From an uncultured Oscillospiraceae bacterium (GTDB taxonomy: Bacteria > Bacillota > Clostridia > Oscillospirales > Oscillospiraceae): DNA of 5,812 nt. Positions 1 through 4,651 of the stretch are shown piece by piece. Every line of letters begins with the position of its first letter. The stretch's first letter is position 1. The DNA lies in assembly GCA_910579595.1 (NCBI GenBank), contig CAJTVM010000134.1:1-5812 (forward strand), written 5' to 3'. The position numbers were made by a program, and so were the translations under genes. The notes under the pieces were generated by a model. That model was not told the DNA's origin. It did no database searches and worked only from the letters and a program-made list of their open reading frames with translations.

Positions 1-185
1 TGGCCCGCAAGACGGCGGGCAAGGTGGTGAAGTACCGCCGGAACATCACCCTGGAGGCCATGAACGCCTACGAGCGGCACGTCATTCATACCGCTTTGCA
101 GGACTACCCCGGCGTGTCCACCTTCTCCACCGGCACCGAGCCAAACCGGCGTACGGTGGTGGCGTACGACCCCAATAAGCAGTAA
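1..185 (+). CDS. jag: Jag/KhpB RNA-binding protein, C-terminal R3H domain (5' end outside window)
   Basis: Only the last 60 residues are present; the reading frame begins at base 3 and ends with TAA at 183-185. The fragment contains an R3H domain: MNAYERHVIH has the defining Arg-x3-His spacing, and GVSTFSTGTEPNRRTVV matches the conserved end of Jag/SpoIIIJ-associated proteins. The full protein of this family has Jag-N, KH and R3H domains, binds RNA in the cytoplasm, and works with KhpA; in several Gram-positives it affects cell elongation and division. Its gene usually follows yidC (spoIIIJ) in an rpmH-rnpA-yidC-jag cluster, which would lie to the left of this window (inference). Two hairpins follow the stop codon. 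The family assignment is firm; the N-terminal domains cannot be seen. Confidence 0.93.
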   Translation, partial: ARKTAGKVVKYRRNITLEAMNAYERHVIHTALQDYPGVSTFSTGTEPNRRTVVAYDPNKQ

Positions 186-191
186 TTTTAA

Positions 192-219
192 AAGGCTTCC
201 CCCACAGGGGAGAAGCCTT
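192..219 (+). other. Hairpin directly after jag
   Basis: AAGGCTTC at 192-199 pairs perfectly with GAAGCCTT at 212-219. CCCC (200-203) and GGGG (207-210) extend the stem to an ACA loop with one unpaired A at 211. No T-run follows (the next bases are CATGCAGA), so by itself it is not a standard intrinsic terminator. It may stabilise the 3' end of jag mRNA or act together with the next hairpin. Confidence 0.7.
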
Positions 220-225
220 CATGCA

Positions 226-257
226 GAGGGCCCGATGCTTTCGCATCGGGCCTTTTT
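226..257 (+). terminator. Intrinsic terminator after jag
   Basis: GGCCCGATGC at 229-238 pairs perfectly with GCATCGGGCC at 243-252 around a TTTC loop, and five T residues follow at 253-257. This is a textbook rho-independent terminator closing the jag transcription unit. It ends only 25 bases before the next start codon, leaving almost no room for a promoter between the two genes. Confidence 0.9.
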
Positions 258-282
258 CAAAACAGGAAACGGAGCAAACAAT

Positions 283-480
283 ATGGATTTTTCAAAGGAT
301 GATTTGTTGGAAGCCAAGCGGCAGATCGATTCAACGCTGCATAAGCTCAGGGAGGCTGTCAAAACCCTTGAGGCAAAAGAAAATACAAAAAACTATAAGT
401 CTCAGATTACACTGGCAAACCGGCGGATAAAAGCCTTTGAGCTTGCGAATTGTTTGATTGAAAAAGAACTTACGAGGTGA
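283..480 (+). CDS. Small conserved-looking helical protein, function unknown (65 aa)
   Basis: I chose the ATG at 283 because GGAG at 271-274 sits 8 bases upstream; an in-frame ATG at 235 lies inside the terminator stem and lacks a ribosome binding site. The 65-residue product (MDFSKDDLLEAKRQID..., ending IEKELTR) is rich in Lys, Arg, Glu and Leu with no Pro or Gly, so it should be almost entirely alpha-helical, probably two helices that could form a coiled coil or helical hairpin. It has no signal peptide, membrane segment or Cys cluster. I recognise no named domain, although similar small helical proteins occur in Clostridia (recollection, not a search). Its G+C is about 43% over 301-480 by hand count, far below the neighbouring genes. 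The stop overlaps the ribosome binding site of the next gene, suggesting cotranscription and coupled translation. It is probably real. Confidence 0.75.
   Translation: MDFSKDDLLEAKRQIDSTLHKLREAVKTLEAKENTKNYKSQITLANRRIKAFELANCLIEKELTR
474..480 (+). promoter_or_regulatory. Ribosome binding site of the MBL hydrolase, overlapping the upstream stop
   Basis: GAGGTGA is complementary over seven bases to the 3' end of 16S rRNA and ends four bases before the ATG at 485. Its last three bases are the TGA stop of the 65-residue gene. This decides the start at 485 over an upstream in-frame ATG at 458 and links translation of the two genes. Confidence 0.85.
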
Positions 481-484
481 TTTT

Positions 485-1114
485 ATGGAAATCAGCGTTT
501 TACGCTTAGGCCAGATCGGCACCAACTGCTATATCTTCCACCAAAAGAACAGCCACAAATGCGGCATCGTAGACCCCGGCGACCAGGGGGAGCAGGTGGC
601 CCAGTGGCTGAAGGACAAGGGGCTGGAACCGGAGGCCGTTCTCCTCACCCACGGGCACTTTGATCACATTCTGGGTATCCCCGGCCTGCGTAAAGCCTGG
701 CCGGAGCTGCCCGTCTACTGCCACCCCGCTGACTGGGGGAAAGGGGAGACCACCGGCCTGTTCGGCCAGCGGTTCCCCACCGTATCCTCCTTCGGGAGCA
801 TCACCCCCTACAAGGAGGGGGACAAGATCACCGTGGCGGGCATTGATCTGGAGGTGCTGGAAACTCCGGGCCACACCCCCGGTTCGGTGGTGCTGCGGGC
901 GGGGGACGTACTGTTCACCGGGGATACCCTGTTTGCCGGATCCATGGGCCGCACCGATCTGCCCGGCGGGGACGAGGGGCAGATCATGAAATCGCTGAAG
1001 CGGCTGGCCCAGCTGGAGGGGGACTATGAGGTGCTCCCCGGCCACGAGGGGCAGTCCACCCTGGAGCGGGAGCGCAAAAGCAACTACTGCCTTCGGGCAG
1101 CTATGGGCCGCTGA
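485..1114 (+). CDS. Metallo-beta-lactamase-fold hydrolase, glyoxalase II (GloB/YcbL)-like
   Basis: The 209-residue product has the full metal-binding set of the MBL fold: THGHFDH at 55-61 (His56, His58, Asp60, His61), TPGHTPGS with His130, GDTLF with the bridging Asp147, and LPGHE with His187. GRTDLPGGD at 155-163 is typical of the short glyoxalase II-like proteins. The length fits YcbL-type single-domain enzymes and lacks the C-terminal substrate-binding domain of classical glyoxalase II, so the substrate may be a thioester such as S-lactoylglutathione, or something else. No signal peptide is present, so it should be cytoplasmic and bind two metal ions, probably zinc. The start at 485 follows a strong GAGGTGA site. 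hemZ begins one base after the stop; pairing of an MBL hydrolase with hemZ recurs in Clostridia, but a functional link is not established. The fold is certain; the exact reaction is not. Confidence 0.92.
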   Translation: MEISVLRLGQIGTNCYIFHQKNSHKCGIVDPGDQGEQVAQWLKDKGLEPEAVLLTHGHFDHILGIPGLRKAWPELPVYCHPADWGKGETTGLFGQRFPTVSSFGSITPYKEGDKITVAGIDLEVLETPGHTPGSVVLRAGDVLFTGDTLFAGSMGRTDLPGGDEGQIMKSLKRLAQLEGDYEVLPGHEGQSTLERERKSNYCLRAAMGR

Positions 1115-1115
1115 T

Positions 1116-2630
1116 ATGCGCATCTGGCTGACGGAATATAACTGGCCCTGGAAGCCGGAGAAATACCGCTTCCCCACAGAGCAGATGCTGCTCACCCTGT
1201 TTCCCGGGGAAAGGCCCGAGTACCCGGAGGAGCTGCCCGGCAGTCTGGCGGGGGAAAAAGGCATCATGATTACCCTGGCCCGGGGTCCAAAGCTCACCAA
1301 CATGAGCGTACTGGTAAAATTGGAAGACCGATACCAGAACGGGGTTGTGCGCTTCCCCTCGGAAAAGCTGGACGAGCCGGAGGAGCAGGTCTATCACACC
1401 GTCTCCCACGCCTTGAAGCAGGCGTTTTACAAAGCCGGGACCGCCCTGCTGGGCCATGAGCTGCCCTGGGGATCGCTGACCGGGGTGCGTCCGGTAAAGC
1501 TGCCCACAAAGGCCATGCTGGCGGGTAAGACGGCGAAGCAGGCGGAAAAAGAGCTGCGGCAGGAATACCATGTGTCCGCCCCCCGGGCGGCGCTGGCGGT
1601 GGAGTGCGCAAAGGCAGCGCTGTCTGTGAATCGGACGCTGTCCCGGGACAGCCTGTCCCTTTATATTGGCATCCCGTTCTGTCCCACCCGGTGCGCGTAC
1701 TGCTCCTTCATCTCATCGGACGTGAAAGGCTCGCTGGCGCTGGTGGAGCCCTACGTGGAGGGGCTGTGTAAAGAGATTGAGCTGGCGGGCAGGCTGCTGC
1801 GGGCGCGGGGACTGCACATCACCACCGCCTACATGGGGGGCGGCACCCCGACCACCCTGACGGCGGGGCAGCTGGACCGGGTTTTGTCCGCCGCGGAGCA
1901 CTTTCTCCCGATGGAAAAGTGCGCCGAGTTCACCGTGGAGGCGGGCCGTCCCGACACCATCACGGCGGACAAGCTGGAAACGTTGAAAAATCACGGTATC
2001 CACCGTATTTCCATCAACCCCCAGACCATGGAGGACGATGTGCTGCGCACCATGGGCCGCGCCCACACCGCCGCCCAGATTGAGGAGGCCATGGAACTGG
2101 CGGACTGGCACTTCGGCGGCATGGTGAACATGGATCTGATCGCGGGGCTGCCCACGGACACCACAGAGGGCTTCGGTCGCACCCTGGACCGGGTGCTGGC
2201 CATGGATCCGGCCAACATCACGGTGCACACCCTGGCGCTGAAAAAAGGCTCCCGCCTCATTGAGGAGGGCGGGGCGCTGTGCGCACCGGGGCAGGTACAG
2301 GCCATGCTGGAGCTGGCCTCCCGGCGGCTGCGGGGGGCGGGGTACGCGCCCTATTACCTCTACCGGCAGAAGTATATGTCCGGCTCCTTTGAAAACGTGG
2401 GCTGGGCAAAGCCGGGGGCGGTGTGCGCCTACAACATCGTCATGATGGAGGAGCTGCAAACCGTCCTTTCCCTCGGGGCGGGGGGCGTCACCAAGCTGGT
2501 GGACCCGGACCGGCGCAAAATCCTCCGGCTGGGAAACCCGAAATACCCAAAGGAATATCTGGGGGCCTGGGACAAAATCTCCGCCGCCAAGGAAGCCGCC
2601 ACCGCTTTCCAGGCGGAACTGAATCAATGA
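1116..2630 (+). CDS. hemZ: Radical SAM coproporphyrinogen dehydrogenase-like protein HemZ
   Basis: This 504-residue protein has the radical SAM cluster motif CPTRCAYCSF with Cys189, Cys193 and Cys196, which hold a [4Fe-4S] cluster, and the SAM-binding GGGTPT at 241-246. An N-terminal region of about 180 residues precedes the barrel, and the C-terminal LYRQKYMSG...ENVGW block (415-430) is typical of HemZ; the length also fits. HemZ is annotated as an oxygen-independent coproporphyrinogen III dehydrogenase in heme synthesis. The residue after the cluster is Phe rather than the fourth Cys of E. coli HemN, as in HemW-type proteins, so catalysis on coproporphyrinogen is not assured. The ATG at 1116 is one base after the upstream TGA, and no clear Shine-Dalgarno sequence is visible, pointing to translation coupled to the MBL gene. 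A strong terminator follows the stop by three bases. Confidence 0.92.
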   Translation: MRIWLTEYNWPWKPEKYRFPTEQMLLTLFPGERPEYPEELPGSLAGEKGIMITLARGPKLTNMSVLVKLEDRYQNGVVRFPSEKLDEPEEQVYHTVSHALKQAFYKAGTALLGHELPWGSLTGVRPVKLPTKAMLAGKTAKQAEKELRQEYHVSAPRAALAVECAKAALSVNRTLSRDSLSLYIGIPFCPTRCAYCSFISSDVKGSLALVEPYVEGLCKEIELAGRLLRARGLHITTAYMGGGTPTTLTAGQLDRVLSAAEHFLPMEKCAEFTVEAGRPDTITADKLETLKNHGIHRISINPQTMEDDVLRTMGRAHTAAQIEEAMELADWHFGGMVNMDLIAGLPTDTTEGFGRTLDRVLAMDPANITVHTLALKKGSRLIEEGGALCAPGQVQAMLELASRRLRGAGYAPYYLYRQKYMSGSFENVGWAKPGAVCAYNIVMMEELQTVLSLGAGGVTKLVDPDRRKILRLGNPKYPKEYLGAWDKISAAKEAATAFQAELNQ

Positions 2631-2633
2631 CAA

Positions 2634-2673
2634 AAACAGCTCCGGCGCATATGCCGGGGCTGTTTCTTTTTAT
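2634..2673 (+). terminator. Intrinsic terminator after hemZ
   Basis: A 13-pair stem joins 2634-2646 (AAACAGCTCCGGC) to 2653-2665 (GCCGGGGCTGTTT) with one T-G wobble and a six-base GCATAT loop; CTTTTTAT follows. It starts three bases after the hemZ stop. An A-run before the stem (2632-2636) could also let it work weakly on the opposite strand. Confidence 0.92.
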
Positions 2674-2753
2674 ATACAGAAAAGAAACAAAAAGAGTTTT
2701 AAACCCGCTGACGGTGATGCTCTATCATCGCTTCATTTTGCCCCGGCAACAGT

Positions 2754-2838
2754 ATAGTCAGCGCAGTTGAAAACCAACAGCTGCCGGTTTTCAGACAGCG
2801 GCACAGCCGCTGTCCGGCAAAGCCTGTGCGCTGACTAT
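2754..2838. repeat. Branched inverted-repeat element (long stem enclosing two adjacent hairpins)
   Basis: ATAGTCAGCGCA at 2754-2765 is the perfect inverted repeat of TGCGCTGACTAT at 2827-2838. Between them lie two abutting perfect hairpins: TGAAAACC (2768-2775) with GGTTTTCA (2786-2793), and GACAGCGGC (2794-2802) with GCCGCTGTC (2806-2814) around an ACA loop. As RNA or single-stranded DNA this folds into a multi-branched, cloverleaf-like shape. No protein gene overlaps it. It could be a non-autonomous mobile or palindromic repeat, a structured RNA, or part of the origin region; the sequence alone does not decide. I am confident of the pairing and unsure of the role. Confidence 0.6.
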
Positions 2839-2866
2839 GAAGTCTGACGCGAGGCCGCTTTACGGT

Positions 2867-2915
2867 CTGTCCGGCAATGATTTGCCGGACAGGTTGAAAA
2901 GAAGCAAGAACCTGT
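2867..2915. repeat. Strong hairpin with overlapping alternative stem
   Basis: CTGTCCGGCAA (2867-2877) pairs perfectly over 11 bases with TTGCCGGACAG (2882-2892) around a TGAT loop. The right arm overlaps ACAGGTT (2889-2895), which can instead pair with AACCTGT at 2909-2915, so two mutually exclusive folds exist. The left arm repeats exactly the CTGTCCGGCAA at 2810-2820 of the neighbouring branched element, so the right arm can pair with either copy. No T-run follows, so it is not a simple terminator. Confidence 0.6.
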
Positions 2916-2922
2916 ATTCACA
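2914..2922 (+). promoter_or_regulatory. Possible isolated DnaA box upstream of dnaA
   Basis: GTATTCACA differs from the TTATNCACA consensus only at its first base. It lies about 115 bases before the expected dnaA transcription start. It is a single site in a gene-free region, so it may be chance; if real it could serve autoregulation or the upstream half of a two-part origin. Confidence 0.35.
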
Positions 2923-2990
2923 GCCGAAACCGCCGGATGGGCGAGGGATTTTCCCGTCAGGCCTGGCTAACGCTACATTATAAAAAGAAA

Positions 2991-3017
2991 TTGGCCAAAA
3001 CCCTTGTCCTGTAAGGG
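2991..3017. promoter_or_regulatory. Possible operator: palindromes over the dnaA -35 region
   Basis: TTGGCCAA at 2991-2998 is a perfect 8-bp palindrome just upstream of the -35 box. CCCTT (3001-3005) and AAGGG (3013-3017) form an inverted repeat with a 7-base gap that covers the -35 hexamer and the start of the spacer. Placement suits a repressor or activator of dnaA transcription, but I cannot name a protein for it. Confidence 0.35.
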
Positions 3018-3032
3018 AGTTTCTGGTATAAT
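3004..3032 (+). promoter_or_regulatory. Sigma-A-type promoter of dnaA
   Basis: The -35 box is TTGTCC at 3004-3009 (four of six matches to TTGACA). After a 17-base spacer comes a perfect TATAAT at 3027-3032, preceded by TG at 3024-3025, the extended -10 position. Transcription should start near 3039, giving a leader of about 35 bases before the dnaA ATG. AT-rich sequence at 2977-2992 may strengthen it. Confidence 0.82.
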
Positions 3033-3058
3033 TGATTAGTTATCATTTTTCATTTTTT

Positions 3059-3065
3059 GAGGGGG
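3059..3065 (+). promoter_or_regulatory. Ribosome binding site of dnaA
   Basis: GAGGGGG lies 8 bases before the ATG at 3074 and decides that start over an upstream in-frame TTG at 3032, which falls inside the -10 box. Its last four G residues form half of a GGGGCCCC palindrome (3062-3069), so the site could be partly masked by base pairing. Confidence 0.8.
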
Positions 3066-3073
3066 CCCCGTCC

Positions 3074-4393
3074 ATGAAATCCGCTGCCGACGTCTGGGAA
3101 AAAGTAAAGAGCCTGATGGAAGGCAGCATGACCGCCGTGTCCATCGAAACCTGGTTTGGGGACATCGAGGCGGTGGCGCTGGAGGACACCCGGCTGGTGC
3201 TGTGCGTCCCCACCGACTTCAAGCGCAACATCATCCGCACCCGCTTCCAAAACTCGGTGGAGCAGGCGCTGAAGGAGCTATTCTCTTTCGACGTGGATGT
3301 GGCTCTGCTGCTGCCGGAGGAAAAGGCGGTCTATGCCGCCCAGCGCGCCGCCCCCGCCCCCGCCGGAGGGGACGCCGACCGTTATACGTTCGAACGGTTT
3401 GTGGTTGGTTCCACCAACCGGTTTGCCTACACCGCCGCGAAAAAGGTGGCGGAGGAGCCGGGGGGCGCCTACAACCCCCTGTTTATCTACGGCCAGTCCG
3501 GGCTGGGCAAGACCCACCTGCTCCACGCCATCGCCAACCGGGTGGGGAAGGATCACCCGGGCTACCGCATCATGTACGTCCAGAGCGAGGACTTTGTCAA
3601 CGAACTCATCGGCAACCTGCGCCGGGGCACCGATATGCAGGGCTTCCGGGACAAATACCGGCTGGTAGACCTGTTCCTGATGGACGATGTGCAGTTTATC
3701 GCCGGAAAGGACTCCAGCGAGGAGGAACTGTTCCACACCTTCAATACCCTCTACGAGCAGAAAAAACAGATTGTGTTTACCAGCGACCGGCCGCCCCACG
3801 AGATGCTCCGGCTGGAGCAGCGCCTGCGCACCCGGTTCGAACAGGGCCTGCCCGCCGATATCCAGCCGCCGGACTACGAAACCCGCGTGGCCCTGCTGAA
3901 AAACAAGGCGGTGGAACGGGGCATCTCCCTGCCGGACGCGGTGCTGTCCTACGTGGCGGAAAACATCACCTCCAACGTGAGGCAAATCGAGGGCGTGGTC
4001 AACAAGATCATGGCCTTCCAGGAGCTGATGGGCGCTCAGGTGGACGTGGAAACCACCATCCGCGCGGTGCGGGACATCCTCCGGGCCAAGGAAAACTTCC
4101 TCCCATCGGCGGACACCATCATTCAGGAGGTGGCCCGGTTCTACGAGCTGGACGCCGCCTCCATCCGGGGCCAGGGCCAAAACAAGGAGATCGCCAACGC
4201 CCGCAACGTGGCCATGTACATCATCCGGGAGATGACCCAGCTCTCCCTGATGGAGATCGGGCAGCAATTCGGCGGGCGGCACCATTCCACGGTGCTCAAC
4301 TCCATCAAACGGGTGGAGAAAAATATGAAGGATCAGCCGGAAATGTCCGAGATCATCCGCGATATCACCAACGCGGTCAACTCCGCCTACTGA
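3074..4393 (+). CDS. dnaA: Chromosomal replication initiator DnaA
   Basis: This 439-residue AAA+ ATPase binds DnaA boxes at oriC, forms an ATP-dependent filament, opens the duplex and recruits the helicase. Domain I spans about 1-80 (WFGDIEAV at 27-34); a short linker of about 20 residues, rich in Ala and Pro, forms domain II. Domain III begins near 103 with YTFERFVVGSTNRFA, Walker A GQSGLGKT at 140-147, Walker B LFLMDDVQF at 200-208, sensor I TSD at 236-238, the box VII TRFEQGL with arginine finger Arg254, and sensor II NVRQIEG with Arg303. Domain IV carries the helix-turn-helix with Arg377 and the signature GGRHHSTVLNSI at 400-411. Two positions differ from the usual pattern: His403 where Asp is normal, and Gln257 where Trp is usual in the arginine-finger loop. 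The length is normal and the gene is intact. It has its own promoter and lies just before oriC and dnaN. Confidence 0.98.
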   Translation: MKSAADVWEKVKSLMEGSMTAVSIETWFGDIEAVALEDTRLVLCVPTDFKRNIIRTRFQNSVEQALKELFSFDVDVALLLPEEKAVYAAQRAAPAPAGGDADRYTFERFVVGSTNRFAYTAAKKVAEEPGGAYNPLFIYGQSGLGKTHLLHAIANRVGKDHPGYRIMYVQSEDFVNELIGNLRRGTDMQGFRDKYRLVDLFLMDDVQFIAGKDSSEEELFHTFNTLYEQKKQIVFTSDRPPHEMLRLEQRLRTRFEQGLPADIQPPDYETRVALLKNKAVERGISLPDAVLSYVAENITSNVRQIEGVVNKIMAFQELMGAQVDVETTIRAVRDILRAKENFLPSADTIIQEVARFYELDAASIRGQGQNKEIANARNVAMYIIREMTQLSLMEIGQQFGGRHHSTVLNSIKRVEKNMKDQPEMSEIIRDITNAVNSAY

Positions 4394-4408
4394 TGGGGTT
4401 TCGCCCCA
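4394..4408 (+). other. Short G/C hairpin at the dnaA stop
   Basis: TGGGG (4394-4398) pairs with CCCCA (4404-4408) around TTTCG immediately after the dnaA TGA. No T-run follows. It may protect the dnaA mRNA 3' end or slow polymerase. Confidence 0.5.
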
Positions 4409-4414
4409 GGGCGG

Positions 4415-4441
4415 CATACTTTGCCACGCGGCAAAAGTATG
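4415..4441. repeat. Intergenic inverted repeat (CATACTTTGCC hairpin)
   Basis: CATACTTTGCC at 4415-4425 pairs with GGCAAAAGTATG at 4430-4441, with one bulged A and an ACGC loop. A further perfect palindrome, GGCCGCGGCC, follows at 4458-4467, flanked by GCAT (4451-4454) and ATGC (4468-4471). The pairing of two compact palindromes in a spacer resembles dispersed intergenic repeats that I recall from related Clostridia, but copy number cannot be judged from one window. Confidence 0.55.
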
Positions 4442-4442
4442 T

Positions 4443-4506
4443 AAAAACGCGCATAGGGGCCGCGGCCATGCTCCTCTAATATCCCTTCGTTTGGCGCCGT
4501 TTTTTT
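4443..4506 (+). terminator. Possible terminator of dnaA ahead of oriC
   Basis: AAAAACG at 4443-4449 can pair with CGTTTTT at 4498-4504. It encloses the GGCCGCGGCC palindrome (4458-4467), and the run TTTTTTT at 4500-4506 ends the structure; the smaller GGCGCC palindrome at 4493-4498 also abuts the T-run. Either fold could end dnaA transcripts before the origin boxes. The stem is imperfect and the loop long, so this is a moderate call; transcripts might still read into dnaN. Confidence 0.4.
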
Positions 4507-4513
4507 AGCGCAG

Positions 4514-4557
4514 CCTTCCACAATTTCGCGGACTGCGGTGTGGAAGCCTGTGGAGGG
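4514..4557. promoter_or_regulatory. DnaA-box cluster, left group (three sites)
   Basis: CCTTCCACA reads on the + strand at 4514-4522. On the - strand lie GCTTCCACA (4539-4547) and CCCTCCACA (4549-4557), spaced exactly 10 bases apart, about one helical turn. The first two sites form an 8-bp inverted repeat (4515-4522 with 4539-4546). Each matches six of nine bases of TTATCCACA, always keeping the TCCACA end. Confidence 0.65.
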
Positions 4558-4587
4558 ACTTTCAAGGCTTTTGATCCCCGCCGAAGC

Positions 4588-4607
4588 TGTGCATAATTTG
4601 TGGAGGC
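4588..4607 (-). promoter_or_regulatory. DnaA-box pair, middle group
   Basis: TTATGCACA (- strand, 4588-4596) fits the TTATNCACA consensus exactly and is the best box in the window. GCCTCCACA (- strand, 4599-4607) starts 11 bases away in the same orientation. The strong site is a good candidate for the anchoring high-affinity box. Confidence 0.75.
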
Positions 4608-4651
4608 GGCTGCGGACGGCGAAAACCCTGCTATTCCCTGGTTTTCCCCGG

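Larger units (their letters stand above)
2674..3003. other. Gene-free region between hemZ terminator and dnaA promoter
   Basis: I see no credible coding sequence on either strand over these 330 bases. The region holds a nest of inverted repeats at 2754-2915 (listed separately), a single DnaA-box-like nonamer at 2914-2922, a CAGGCCTG palindrome at 2958-2965, a short GGGATTTTCCC hairpin at 2945-2955 (stem GGGA/TCCC with a TTT loop), and an AT-rich stretch at 2977-2992 just upstream of the dnaA promoter that could act as an UP element. Confidence 0.7.

Noticed and set aside
506..1303. Long open frame on the - strand across the hydrolase and hemZ start
   Set aside because: It is antisense to a gene with complete MBL metal motifs, has no ribosome binding site, and its product is a low-complexity shadow typical of GC-rich DNA.
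1713..2633. 306-residue open frame on the - strand opposite hemZ
   Set aside because: It lies opposite the radical SAM coding sequence, shows no recognisable domain, and is expected from GC-rich codon use.
2423..2770. 115-residue frame from inside hemZ past its terminator
   Set aside because: It overlaps hemZ in another frame, crosses the strong terminator hairpin and has no start signal.
2754..2838. tRNA gene suggested by the cloverleaf-like fold
   Set aside because: There is no anticodon stem-loop with T33, no TTC(G/A)A T-loop and no CCA-compatible acceptor pairing; stem lengths do not fit.
2754..2892. Retron-type msr/msd RNA, CRISPR array or integron attC site
   Set aside because: No reverse transcriptase, cas or integrase gene is in the window, and the repeats are inverted pairs rather than regularly spaced direct repeats.
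2979..2984. TATAAA as an alternative -10 box for dnaA
   Set aside because: No reasonable -35 hexamer lies 16-18 bases upstream, while the TATAAT at 3027-3032 has both a -35 and a TG extension.
3278..4417. 379-residue open frame on the - strand opposite dnaA
   Set aside because: It is antisense to dnaA, without a ribosome binding site or conserved motif.
3202..4479. 425-residue open frame on the + strand overlapping dnaA in another frame
   Set aside because: The product is a Pro/Arg/Gly-rich frame shadow; dnaA in the correct frame is intact with all motifs.
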